A DNA stretch of 64,000 nucleotides from Siphonodentalium dalli. Taxonomy: Eukaryota; Mollusca; Scaphopoda; Gadilida; Siphonodentaliidae. The DNA is taken from NCBI GenBank assembly GCA_032622095.1, contig CP136067.1, positions 121,245,030-121,309,029 of the forward strand. Direction: 5' to 3'. The position numbers were made by a program, and so were the translations under genes. The notes under the pieces were generated by a model. That model had not been told where the DNA came from. It ran no database searches and worked only from the letters and a program-made list of their open reading frames with translations. Below are positions 41,216-51,999 of the stretch, in pieces (positions within the stretch are counted from its first letter, which is position 1; every line of letters starts with the position of its first letter).

Positions 41216-44200
41216 CTGTAATGTGATAATCATGGGAGCTTGCAATGGACAAATGAAATAAAAAAAGAAACATCTCTGAATCATGTCTATGCGAAACAAA
41301 GATGGGAAACATTTGTATTAACCCTTTCATGAGAAGAACTGCGCTGGTACAGTATTAATGATCATGTGCCAGTGCATTCTCTTATTTATGCGAGTCTCCC
41401 ATTGGGAGCCTCACATATATAAGAGAATGCACTGGCTTACAAGGTCAAGGTAAATATTGTTAGGCCATTGCATTCTCTTATATATGTGAGGCTCCCTATA
41501 GGAGAATCGCATATAAGAGAATGTATTGGCACAGCGTTTTCACATAATTTCAGGAAGCGCCAGTCATGGAAGGGTGAAAGACATATTATGTACTTCTAAA
41601 AGAATGAGTACCATACACTGGTACTTTTCTCACCTGAAGAATATAACATTCAGCTAATATTACTGAAAGCTCCAGACATGCAGATTGTAACATTTCAGAA
41701 AACCAACATCTTAACCACACACTATTGTAAACATTTATTCCTTAATACGGGACAAATATTCGCCAATAAACAAGTGTCAATGGTTCCCCCAATGAGAGTC
41801 ACTTCATATAATTTATCTACTTTTGAAAATTACACTCCGAACACAAGGGCTCATCGAAAGAGGGGGCCCAAATTTTTTGTATAAATTAGGTCAATCATAT
41901 ATCCGGGTACATGAGAAATCCGAGATTCACAACTAGAAATGAGGGTTCACATGGACACGGATCCCGGTAGACGGTATTATCAATACCCCATGTATTGAAT
42001 CGTTCCTGCGTAAACGTATATTAGGTCCAGTCTAGTGAAGCGAAATCATTTGTCCTGATACGAAATGACAAATGCAGCCTTGTTTGGATTGACGTCATGA
42101 CGTCGTAACTGGTTTTCTGCTAACAAACGTTGGAAATTCATCTAATATGAAAAAATTTATTGATAATAACTGTTTATAAATAAATACTTCCAATTGTTCA
42201 TAATTCCGATAGTAATTCCCCTTATTTTGGAATACCAGTAATCGAGACACAGTAACAAAATTTTAATGCTTTACGCCCACCATTCTACTGTGAGACAAAA
42301 GTGGTCGCATAAATTCACAACAACAGCGTCGTATTAAATAATGTAGCTCAACTTGGAAAGGGAATAATTTCATGTGTTACAGTCAATGGAGTGATTAGGA
42401 ATGTGGAAAGTTGAAAGGCCTAGTAAAATCCAAACATGGCCGCTGGCAGCCAGGTTTTTTTTGCCGAATGATCCAAAAAAGACTCGTTCCCATTTATATG
42501 TCATTGTTAACATCCATGACAAATTTCATGATGATCCGACAAAAGATACGACCTGTAGCCTGTGTCAAAGGATTTAGTCATGTAAAGAGTAAAATACAAG
42601 ATGGCTGCTGGCGGACATGTCTTTTGGCCGAATGACTCCAAAATGACTCTTTCCCATCTACATGTCATTGTTAACATCCATGAAAAATTTCATGATGATC
42701 AGACAAATAGTACGACCTGTAGCCCGTGCTAATGGATTGAATTTTGAAATCCAAGATGGCAGCTGGCGGCCATGTTTTTCTGCCGAATGACCCCAAAATT
42801 ACTCGTTCACATCTACATGTCATTGTTAACATCCATGACAAATTTCATGAGAATCGACCAAAGGTACGACCTGTAAGCCATGCCAAAGGATTTAGTCATG
42901 CAAAGAGTAAAATTCAAGATGGCTGCTGGCGGCCATGTTTTTTGGCCGAATGACCCCAAAATGACTCGTTCCCATCTACATGTCAATATTAACATACATG
43001 CCAAATTTCATGATGATCAGATGAACAGTACGACCTGTAGCCCGTGCTAATGGATTGAATTTTGAAATCCAAGATGGCCACTGGCGGCCATGTTTTTTTG
43101 TCGAATGACCCCAAAATTACTCGTTCCCATCTACATGTCGTTGTTAACATCCATTACAAATTTCATGAAGAATCGACCAAAGGTACGACCTGTAGCCCGT
43201 GCCAAAGGATTTAGTCATGCAAAGATGCAAAGAGTAAAATTCAAGATGGCTGCTGGCGGCCATGTTTTTTGGCCGAACGACACCAAAATGACCCGTTCCC
43301 ATCTACATGTCAATATTAACATCCACGACAAATTTTATGATGATCAGATGAACAGTACGACCTGTAACCCGTGCTAATGGATTGAATTATGAAATCCAAG
43401 ATGGCTGCTGTGGGCCAATTTCATAATGATCCGACCAAAGTTACGACCTGTAGCCCGTGCTAAAGGAAATTGTTGATGAGTCACACACGCACACGCACCA
43501 ACACACACACACACGGACGATGGATACCAAGCAATGGCAATAGCTCAAACTTTACAAAGTAAAGTTGAGCTAATAATTGGTGACATCACAAAATCAGATA
43601 AAGTCTATATGCGACCCAAATTTTCTGGCTTTGGTTCGTTATCATATATTATGTATGCATTACACTAAGTTTGAAAGTAGCCATGTGCATTTACATACAA
43701 GCTTTTTTGGCAATGTATTCAGCTGGTCATATTTTCAACCCACAAGGCAAATCAGACAATACAATCCAATGTTTTAAGCTATGGATGTAACACGATGCTA
43801 GAATAATTCTTTATTGTTATCAGTCCTTTCCATGAGAAACATACAGCGGTAGCAACTACATTGCATATGCATTCACAATTCAGAACACAATGTATGGGTG
43901 CAAGTTGTAGCCATGATGTAATCACAATTTGGGTCTTCTTGGTTAAAGTTTCATTCTGAGATATCCCAAATGCCTGCTTATACAGTAATTCCCTAATTAA
44001 TCGACTCCTTAACCACAGCAGAATTATGGGTAATTTTTCAGGATTTAGTCAGAAATATGGCTTGTTGCCATTCATTAGAAAGCTCTCACTGAGAGCTTTC
44101 CGATGAATGGCAACAAGCCATATTTCCGACTAAATCCTGAAAAATTACCCATAATTCTTCTGTGGTTAAGGAGTCGATTATTTAGGACATTACTGTACTT

Positions 44201-47200
44201 TTATATGCCTGTACTTAAATTGAGACAGACAAAGGTTTAAACAACACACACGATCACAGTGACAGTAGATCATACCATGAATCTTGTGGGCATAGCCAGA
44301 CCAGAGATTGATCACATGATCTAATGGGGCGAAAGGCGTAGTTTGCAAGAGTTATCTATCCTAGTCCCGTCAGTCCGAAGAGGTGTTCAGAATGGAAAAG
44401 CAGATAGCCATGCCAAAATTAAATATTTGGTGTCCAAATTAACAGAAATTACATGTTTTGACTATTGTTGGCGGAAGCATTGACATATATTTATAACAAA
44501 ATAAAACGTCCCAAATAAAGTAGTAAATATTTACATAGATCAAAGCTTGTGTTGATTTGCACTGTTGATTTGATTGGAATTTTCAATAATCTTAGCTAAT
44601 TGCTACATTATTTAAGTGAAGATACTAGTAGTGTTTATGCATAGATGATCTCTAATGAGTCGCAATTCTATACAAAATTTATTAACCGGGTGCATTAATT
44701 TGATTTGACCCAAGCTTTAGCGAATTGAATTTAGTGGACGACGTTAATAAATTTTGTATAGAAATGCGACAAATTTGAGATCCTTTTTATCACATTTTAG
44801 CAAAGAAAAACAATCTCGAAATGGCTGGGGTTAAAAATAATTAATATTGATATCCTCATCAGAACCCTTTGGTAGAAAGAAAGTAAAGACACTTCCATTT
44901 AAAGATGCATCATCCGATTTAAGCGCCCCTCAATTACTATTTATTTGGATTCGGGGGTAAAAAAAATATTTGATTCGAGTCGAGGAACCCACCTATCAAA
45001 GGTTTGAGTTATTAGATATCAATTTTTGACATCTATTATTTTTCACCATCAAGAATTATTAATGGCCCAGTAAACAGTCAACGAGCCGACGGTCTCTGAC
45101 CAAATTGAGGATGAAGATGGATAACTTTAAATCAAGAGGCTGTCTGTTGGTAATAAGGCCAAATTTTGTCGAACAACATGTTGATAAATAACATGTTTCG
45201 GGCAATTTTATACTATGGGTTGACAGTGGTTAGCATTATTTTTGGGCAATTAATCAATTCTGATAACTGAAGCGGCATTTCTAAAAATATTGTTGTTGTT
45301 GGATTCTGTTTATATGGGGACCTGTCTGACCATCGAATCGCATTGAGTACCTTTAAATGTGTCTTTTCATGTTGACAAAATTGTTCAACCACCCTTATCA
45401 CTAAATAACCAAACACAAATTAGATATCATAATTTTATTTTAATTAACATAATGATACCATTGATCCACATCGATGCCCTAGCTCTTACGTCACTGTGTG
45501 TGCTGATAATACATGTGTGTCTTACTAAAAATATGAGGCCAGGTTCATGGGCTAATTATATGATAAACTAATTTATCAGTTTTATTCACTGAAATAAGTC
45601 CACAATATGTCTTTGACCTTTCGAGATAACCATCTGCATGCATTTTATTTATTAGTTCCGGATACTTACAGTGATGGACATTTTGTATATTCCTCTATTT
45701 TTGTGTATTTAACCCTTTCATGACTGGAGCTTCCTGAAATTTTGTAAAAACCCTGTGCCAATGCATTCTCTTATATATGCGAGTCTCCCATAGGGAGCCA
45801 TCATGAAAGGGTTAAATTATACATTACTATTAAGAAACGAAAGGCCGATCACGATCGGCAGATATTTAACCCATACCTTGGCAATGGTGATTAGCTATTT
45901 TCAGCTTGGAATCTAAAATCCATAACATTCATTGTTAATCTTCAAAGAAACTGACATACCTAATTTGATTTGAGATATATTTTTTTTTAGTTATTGCATA
46001 TTGCAGCATGCGTGAATTCTAAGTCGAAGAACGGCCATAACTCCATAAAAAAAACTTGGATCAAACCCATATTTTTAACTCGATCTGTATTTTGGGCTGA
46101 GAAACAGATATACAAAATTGGTTCCAATCGAATAAAAATATGTTTGAGTTATTGCACCATGTGTAAAGTGTCTACAGACAGACGGACGGACGACAAGTGG
46201 TCAAAATAAATTAGACGGTTCGTTTTCGGCGACAAACGAGATTTTCTTCGTGTTTGGGCATTCAAACGGAATTGCCGTGACAAATCAGGTTTCATATCAT
46301 CATATCGTTATTTTAGTTACTAATATCCATCAAAATCTAGACGCTACAGTGAGTAAAACCAATAGAATCGCCATTTAAAAGTCACGCGACGGTTCGTTTT
46401 CCGATAAAAAACGAACCGTCGCGTGTCTTTTATCGGAAAACGAACCGTCGCTTGACTTTTAAATGGCTATTCTCTTGGGTTTAGTCATTGTATCGTCTAG
46501 ATTTTTATGGATATTAGTAACTTAAATAACGATATGATGATATGAAACCTGATTTGTCACTGCAATTCCGTTTGAATGCCCAAACACGAAGAAAATCTCG
46601 TTTGTCGCCGAAAGCGAACCGTCTCGTTTATCGGATTTCCACCGTCTCTTTATCGGAATTCCACCGTCTCTTTATCGGAATGCCACCGATCCTCACGTCG
46701 CAGTTCTCCTCCCGTGTATAACAGAAGATTGATTAATTGAAAATTATAATGAGAACATCCCTACAAATGACTGAATGGGAGAGTCCATTGAATAATGAAT
46801 GGGTTACAGCTTCACTGCTATGTGGTATATATGGTGGCTAAAAATAACTAATTCAATAAGACAACATTACAGCTAGTCTCTCTATTGCAGTTAAGCTTCT
46901 ATTACTGGAAGTTAATTGTAAGCTACCTGGGTTATCAAAAACTCAAATCTGTTCAATTCTTAGTTGAAAAAGGCCCATAACTCTGGTATAACAAATCAGA
47001 TCTAACCCATATTCAAACGCTATCTGTATTTTGAGTTGAGAAACTCACATACCAAATTTGGTTCCTATCAGATGAAAAATGGTTGATTTATCGAAGCATG
47101 CGTGAATTCTATGCCAAAGGGCCATAACTCCCGTTAAAAATAATCTGACCAAACCCATATTCGAACCAAATTTGGTTCCGATCAGATAAAAAATGTTTGA

Positions 47201-48846
47201 GTTATGGCAGAATGCGTGAATTCTAAGTTGAAAAAGGGCCATAACTCTGTAAAAAAAAAGGTCGTATCAGACCCATATTCGAACTCGATCTGTATTTTGG
47301 TCTGAAAAACCCATATACAAAATTTGGTTTTGATCGGATAGAAAATGTTTGAGTTATCGCATTACACGTAAAGTGTCTACGGACAGACGGATGCACGACG
47401 AGTGGTCAATCCGGACGTCGACACTATGTGTACCATACTATGGTATGGGTACACATAAAGAGTGTGCACATAAGTTGACACTTCCACGATAGATAACTCT
47501 TCAAAACCTATGAAAACTACACCGATCGATTTCATATGACAGGAGCATATTTTAGCACCCATGATTTGAAATTATGGGTACAGACAGATTGCACCTGTTT
47601 CAAGGAAAGGACTGTTATTAGTGTACAATTACATGTATACCTGCTCTATCATCGAGGCTCTCAATCTTGTCTCCCCTTTCAACGACCTTCTCCACATTAT
47701 TCTTGAGCAGATGTGTGACTTCACTGACTTCTGATTCTAAGTGATCAATGTGCTGAGTGCGTGACCTTTGACAAAATGAATGACAACATGATTAGACTCA
47801 TAAGTGCATGTACAGTAATTCCCCAAGTAATCAACTCCTTAACCACAGCAGAATTGTGGGTAACTTTTCAGGATTTAGTCAGAAATATGGCTTGTTGCCA
47901 TTCATCGGAAAGCTACCCATAATTCTGCTGTGGATAAGGAGTCGATTAATTAGGGCATTACTGTACATGTGTGACAGTGTCTATCAACTCAAAGCATCAT
48001 ATACATTTAACAATAGCATGATTTTGAAGACAGGAATGATTAGCATCCAAAGGGTCATTAATCATTCTGAGAGGGCCGTTAATTAAGAAATGACTTGCAG
48101 TCCTTCCCACGAGGAAAACACAGTGAGAGCATTTATTTGCTCCCGCAATTCAGAGACAGGTGTAATATTGCACCCTTAATTTGATAATATAATCATGAGT
48201 TGCGTTTTTTTCTCAAACAAAATGTCATTGTGGGATAGACCTATCTTCATTTACACTTCCTTATAAATGCACATAATTGAACTGAGATGGGAAAGGATCT
48301 AAATAAACCTTAAAATAGTTCAATATTGAATCAACGATAAAGTCAACATAAGCATTTTAACAAGAGGGACGAGTGAGAATTTTAGCACCCGTTAATTGAA
48401 AATTAACTAGTGTATGCCTCCTGTTGTCACTCACACATCAGTTCCTGTCAATTCCAGTCATTTTTCATATAATGATGGAATAATTTTATAATGTCATGAA
48501 AACATTATTCCTGTGGAAAAAGAAAACAGGTCATATCATGTCACTTTTTAAAATATACTGAGGGTACCATCAAAACGTGTACAGTAATGCTCTAAATAAT
48601 CGACACCTTAACCACAGCAGAATTATGGGTAACTTTTCAGGATTTAGTCAGAGAGAGCTTTCCGATGAATGGCAACAAGCCATATTTCCGACTAAATCCT
48701 GAAAAGTTACCCAAAATTCTGCTGTGGTTAAGGAGTCGATTATTTAGGGCATTACTGTATCCACAAAACATGTAATTATTGCTCAACATATCCAACTGCC
48801 AAGTAAACCTGTGTTCCTCATCACTTCCTAATGTCCCTACTATCAA
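41031..48846 (-). CDS. VAMP: Synaptobrevin/VAMP-type R-SNARE, 3' part of gene
   Basis: Minus-strand exons are 48846-48809 (probable), 47765-47641 and 41215-41031. Phases agree at both junctions (2 then 1). The product runs SRTQHIDHLESEVSEVTHLL, NNVEKVVERGDKIESLDDRA, ESLQESSIQFRRKAIKLKRK, then a hydrophobic anchor ILIIVILAIIAAIVIAIL. Known VAMPs have this order: heptad SNARE helix with a central Arg (here in VVERG), basic KLKRK, anchor. They sit on vesicles and pair with syntaxin and SNAP-25-type partners. KLKRK..NFKMM resembles VAMP1-3, whereas the SNARE half also recalls VAMP4/8, so the paralogue is open. The initiator exon was not found. The 3' end is ambiguous (see exon). Confidence 0.82.
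41322..41574. mobile_element. TTAA-type MITE, family D (copy 2)
   Basis: TTAA (41318-41321), then CCCTTTCATGAGAAGAACTG. Two internal hairpins of about 60 bp (AGTGCATTCTCTTATTTATG.. and CATTGCATTCTCTTATATATG..) follow, and the copy ends CCAGTCATGGAAGGG. TGAA replaces the right TTAA. Confidence 0.75.
41580..42343. other. Intronic (VAMP, minus) or intergenic, nothing recognised
   Basis: Unassigned AT-rich sequence inside the interval between VAMP exons. No exon is supported. Confidence 0.45.
42344..43572 (+). repeat. Array of ~165-bp units with inverted-repeat caps (copy 3)
   Basis: Same structure and orientation as 257-1049: TAGCTCAACTTGGAAAGGG at the left, AAAGTAAAGTTGAGCTA at the right, and about six alternating units with CTCGTTCCCATCTACATGTC and GTACGACCTGTAGCCCGTG. 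A CACACACGCACACG microsatellite lies at about 43483-43513 near the right cap. It is inside the large VAMP intron. Confidence 0.85.
43983..44195. mobile_element. pogo/Tigger-like foldback MITE (copy 2, full length)
   Basis: 213-bp palindrome, left end CAGTAATTCCCTAATTAATC, right end complementary, TA on both sides (43981-43982 and 44196-44197). It has the same length and arms as 21394-21606. Confidence 0.85.
44198..44898. other. VAMP intron, nothing recognised
   Basis: It contains an inverted pair TATACAAAATTTATTAA (44669) and TTAATAAATTTTGTATA (44744), about 90 bp overall, probably a small foldback. No exon is supported. Confidence 0.45.
44903..45352. mobile_element. TTAA-flanked MITE, family A (copy 5)
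   Basis: TTAA on both sides (44899-44902 and 45353-45356). The left end is diverged (AGATGCATCATCCGATT), the right end GCATTGAGTACCT. The centre (ATAAGGCCAAATTTTGTCGA, ATTGGGCAATTAAT-like) matches 22599-22889 in the opposite orientation. Confidence 0.7.
45713..45811. mobile_element. TTAA-flanked MITE, family D (copy 3, short)
   Basis: 99 bp with inverted ends CCCTTTCATGA and TCATGAAAGGG, and intact TTAA on both sides (45709-45712 and 45812-45815). Internally deleted relative of 41322-41574. The clearest evidence that this family duplicates TTAA. Confidence 0.85.
45990..47405 (+). repeat. Diverged ~110-130-bp repeats flanking a large palindrome
   Basis: Units with GCATGCGTGAATTCTAAGT, GGCCATAACTC, AACCCATATT, CTGTATTTTG and ATGTTTGAGTTAT occur at 45990-46200 (one) and 46955-47405 (about three to four). 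Both blocks end in AAAGTGTCTACGGACAGACGG-like sequence. The palindrome 46213-46624 lies between. Confidence 0.7.
46213..46624. repeat. 412-bp long palindrome
   Basis: AGACGGTTCGTTTTCGGCGA at the left mirrors the right end. The arms (about 200 bp) stay complementary throughout, with GAAACCTGATTTGTCA and GATATTAGTAACT seen in both senses. The centre has nested GGTTCGTTTTCCGATAAAA inversions. TCTCTTTATCGGAATTCCACCG repeats follow it. It resembles a large foldback transposon. Confidence 0.85.
47641..47765 (-). CDS. VAMP: VAMP exon: SNARE motif
   Basis: The acceptor (minus) is TTGTCAAAG and the donor GTATAC, phase 2 in and 1 out. It encodes SRTQHIDHLESEVSEVTHLL and KNNVEKVVERGDKIESLDDRA. Heptad spacing and the central Arg of VVERG (zero layer of R-SNAREs) are visible. 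The polypyrimidine tract is weak. A pogo-like MITE ends about 45 bp upstream of the acceptor. Confidence 0.88.
47813..47963. mobile_element. pogo/Tigger-like MITE (copy 3, arm deletion)
   Basis: 151 bp with TA on both sides (47811-47812 and 47964-47965). The left arm is complete to GGAAAGC; most of the right arm's inner part is missing. It lies in the VAMP intron close to the acceptor of the SNARE exon. Confidence 0.8.
48582..48757. mobile_element. pogo/Tigger-like MITE (copy 4, opposite arm deletion)
   Basis: 176 bp with TA on both sides (48580-48581 and 48758-48759). Here the left arm is shortened after GGATTTAGTCAGA and the right arm is complete, the reverse of copy 3. It lies about 50 bp downstream (minus sense) of the 38-nt exon. 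Confidence 0.8.
48809..48846 (-). CDS. VAMP: VAMP probable 38-nt exon
   Basis: The acceptor (minus) is a pyrimidine-rich TTTCTCTCATTCAG; the donor is GTTTAC. It encodes LIVGTLGSDEEH, then AG that joins the next exon's G to make Arg. Phase matches the SNARE exon, which is the main support. It contains no ATG, so an initiator exon must lie upstream. Short variable N-terminal exons are usual in VAMPs. Confidence 0.5.
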
Positions 48847-48967
48847 CTGAATGAGAGAAATTCAATTGTGGAAATTTCTCAAAAACAAAAAAATGGCTGC
48901 CTCTCCATACTATCGTTGCATGTTTTTATAACTGAGCAGCCAGTGACGCTGAAATGGTCACTGTCAC

Positions 48968-49062
48968 CCCCTTTCGTTCAGTTGGGTACCCAGCTTTATA
49001 AAACTTTCAGTTGGGTACCCAGCTTTTATTAAATTTACATTTGGGTACCCAGCTTTGTGAAA
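48968..49062 (+). repeat. Three tandem ~34-bp units
   Basis: CAGTTGGGTACCCAGCTTT recurs three times (about 48977, 49010, 49040) with A/T-rich spacers. No function is seen. Confidence 0.75.
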
Positions 49063-49098
49063 CCAGTCTGCAGCACCTACATGTATATCTTCTATGCC

Positions 49099-49829
49099 TA
49101 CAATTCTTCTACGCATATATAAGAGAATGCATTGGCCTAACAATATATACCTTGAACTTGTAAGCCAGTGCATTCACTTATATATGCGAGGCTCCCTATG
49201 GGGGACTCGCATATATGAGATTGCAAATGCATTCTCTTATATATGTGATTCTCCCACAGGGAGCCTTGCATATATAAGAGAATGCATCGGCCTAACAATA
49301 TTTACGTTGATCTTGTAAGCCAGTGCATTATCTTATATACGTGAGACTCCCTATGGGAGAGTCGCATATATAACAGAATGCACTGGCACAGGATCTTTAA
49401 GCCTTTCATGATGGGAGCTGAGCTGGTGCAGCATTAAAGATCATGTGCCAGTGTATTCTCTTATATATGTGAGTTTCCCATCTTTTAAAACACATAAACC
49501 TTTCATGGCGGGAGCTGCACTGGTGTAGCATTAGCCCTTCCATGACTGGAGCTTCCTGAAATTTTGTGAAAACCCTGTGCCAATGCATTCTCTTATATAT
49601 GTGAGGCTCCCTATAGGAGCCTCACATATATAAGAGAATGCAGTGGCTTACAAGGTCAAGTTAAATATTGTTAGGCCAATTTATTCTCTTACATATGCGA
49701 GGCGCCCTATGGGAGACTCGACACAAATATAAGAGAATGCATTGGTACAGCGTTTTCGCAAAATTTCAGGAAGCTCCAGTCATGGAAGGGCTAATGCTAC
49801 ACCAACACAGCTCCCGCCATGAAAGGGTT
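49099..49829. mobile_element. Cluster of nested family-D MITE copies
   Basis: Many inverted GAGAATGCATTGG / CCAGTGCATTCTC hairpins and GAGTCTCCCAT / ATGGGAGACTC centres, with several CCTTTCATGA and TCATGAAAGGG ends. At least three overlapping or nested copies are present, and the 49829 end reads TCATGG or TCATGAAAGGGTTAA. Order of insertion is not resolved. Confidence 0.7.
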
Positions 49830-49892
49830 AAAAATGGTATATTTGTTCCTAAGCACGTTTTATATAATTTCCGTGTTATAAAATAATAAATT

Positions 49893-50151
49893 TGAGTCAA
49901 AGACACCTGTCTGGAAAAGCTTCTATCAATTAATATTTATTTTATATTGATATTTTCTAATATGTCACGTGATAATCAATTGGGACATTTTTTTACTGCT
50001 AATTTAGAACATACCGGCAGGCGATATCAGATAGAGATAGAGTTCTCCTGCCGTAAAAAGTCCCAAATTGATTCTATGTATTAAACCATAAAATTTGAAA
50101 TAAAATAAATAATAATTGATAGAAGCAATTCCGCACAGGTGTCTTGGCTCA
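49893..50151. mobile_element. 259-bp inverted-repeat element
   Basis: Ends TGAGTCAAAGACACCTGT and ACAGGTGTCTTGGCTCA are inverted. Inner AGCTTCTATCAATTA / TAATTGATAGAAGC and AATTGGGACATTTTTT / AAAAAGTCCCAAATT also pair. No target duplication is clear. It is a MITE of unknown type. Confidence 0.7.
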
Positions 50152-50521
50152 TATTTATTAGTTTATACCCCAGAAACTATATAAAACTTGTTTAGGAAGA
50201 GATAGACCATCTTTTATTATTCACCAAACAAATTACATTGAATGATATAATAGTTTTGAAAATTTTCAGCTTGGAATTCAATTAACCGGATCTATTTTTA
50301 TCCAAATTTCAGCTTTAGTTTTTTGTGTGCAATTAATCAAAAATTATCGGCGGGTTCATAATTATATTGGTGTTGACTGAAGTTTCATGTATTAAAAATG
50401 CTGTGTTATGTATTAATAACAGGCACATACCAATCCGATCATGAGGCGATTTCTATAAACTGAACACCTCCCTAAACCGTACACAAAGGTCGATCCTGAC
50501 GGTGTTCGGTTTGGACAGGTT

Positions 50522-51380
50522 TCACTTACACTCATTGCGCAGAAACTGACCAATTATTGCCCACGGCAAAATGTGAGACATATCGCATATTGTTTCACCG
50601 CGCCTGTCTCGCAATGGAAAATGCGGGATTTTGCATGTTTTGTCGCATGACGAAAGTGTCATAATGTCACATGACAGAAGTGGCATTAGGTAGTGGCCCC
50701 AATAGTGCCCATTTATGGGATTAGCACTATTGGGTGAAACTTTGGCATGGCTTTGTAAAATGGAACAGTAAACACATGCACCAGCCACCCTTTCAAGTAT
50801 ATTTTCTATATTGTTCCAGAAATTCTGTTTGTGGTGTGAATCTTTAGACATGTTCATTATTTCGTAGATCATGCCATGAATCTGTACTCTTGCTAACGCC
50901 GTAGATATCATATTCCACCAGTACAAAACCTGGGAACTTTTTGAACTTTTGACAGGGAAATTTAATAAGTCGAAAATATAATGCGGGGAATATATTTCTT
51001 AGTTGTTATCTTTTCCTTAATAATGTACTTCACTGTAGGTATATGTCCCAACTCAAAATTGCATGCTTTTCTCTGACTTTTGTGAGACGATATCGCAATA
51101 AACATCAAATTAATTATCCTGGGAAAATGCCATAATTGTATGCGATGCAAAGCAAAATCGCTCATAAATTCACTTAAATCATGAAATTTCGAGTTGGGTC
51201 CTTCACCTACAATTAAGTACATTATTAAGAAACAGATAATAACTAAGAAATATATTCCCAGTGTTATTTTTTAGACTTTATAGGTTTCCCTGTCAAAACT
51301 TCAAAAAGTGAAGGTTTCGTACTGGTGGAATATGATCTCTACAGGCGCTTGCCAGAGTAGAGATTTGTGGCATGATCTAG
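50522..51380. repeat. Repeat region with inverted copies of the window-start element
   Basis: Inverted segments at 50880-50995 and 51240-51380 (GGTGGAATATGATATC-like, CAAAACTTCAAAAAGT) flank about 245 bp. A 134-residue minus-strand frame (50522-50926) and an 86-residue frame (50962-51222) are longer than chance suggests in AT-rich DNA. I recognise no family in either, and both overlap the repeat, so they may be remnants of element proteins. Confidence 0.5.
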
Positions 51381-51544
51381 TTATTTCGTAAAAGTTATAT
51401 TTCACGAAATAAAGTGCGTCTTTGAAACAGCCGATGAACACTGACGAAGTTCCAAATTACCAATCCAACATCCAAGCTGCTGTGTTGTTTAAATTTATAC
51501 AAATGTAACAGAACGAGAAAGAGAAGTGCGGAAGTTGCACCGAA

Positions 51545-51645
51545 AGTTGGCAGCACCCGGAATCCCAAGCCGGTCACCCATCCAAGGACTAACCGAGATG
51601 TTGCTTAACTTCGCGGTGATTACACAAAGCGTTTAACGACTGTGA
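51545..51645 (-). pseudogene. 5S rRNA-like segment, probable 5S-derived SINE head
   Basis: Read on the minus strand it contains GAAGTTAAGCAACATC, then GGTTAGTCCTTGGATGGG, TGACCG and TTGGGATTCCGGGTGCTG. These match the internal promoter (box A to box C) and 3' part of animal 5S rRNA. The 5' third does not match, and the 3' side runs into unrelated AT-rich sequence. It is therefore not a functional 5S gene; a pol III-transcribed 5S-derived SINE or an old 5S pseudogene fits. Confidence 0.7.
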
Positions 51646-51944
51646 CCAAGAGATCTAGACCTCTCGAGCAGAGAAGTCATCGGCCTTCTATATTTACAAC
51701 GCGATCTGTGCAGGAGATATCCCTTTAATAAAATATACTAGAGCTCTGGGAGTGAGACACCAATTCCTGGGACACCAGGGACAGAGAAGCTGATATGCAT
51801 ATGGAAATATGTTTTTTCTTTAACTTCGAGTCTGTATGGACTATGGGGCTATTACTATGGGCCCATCATAATATACTATGCCTCAGTATGAGATGGACTC
51901 AATCATTCACAATCAGAGGGAAGTAAGGGAGTGTTAGGTATTTA

Positions 51945-51996
51945 CGCTTAAGCGTAAATCATTTGCGCTTAAGCGCAAATAATAAATGCGAAAAGG
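51945..51996. repeat. GCTTAAGC palindrome pair
   Basis: TTTACGCTTAAGCGTAAAT and TTTGCGCTTAAGCGCAAAT lie side by side, the same motif as the clusters at 8201-8602. Each is a perfect or near-perfect palindrome. Confidence 0.7.
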
Positions 51997-51999
51997 GCC

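Noticed and set aside
42411-43377. Open frames of 69-95 codons in the third array
   Set aside because: Translation of the same 165-bp repeat; stops and frames vary between units.
50522-50926. 134-codon minus-strand frame as a gene
   Set aside because: No recognisable domain, overlaps an inverted repeat also seen elsewhere. Kept only as a possible element remnant.
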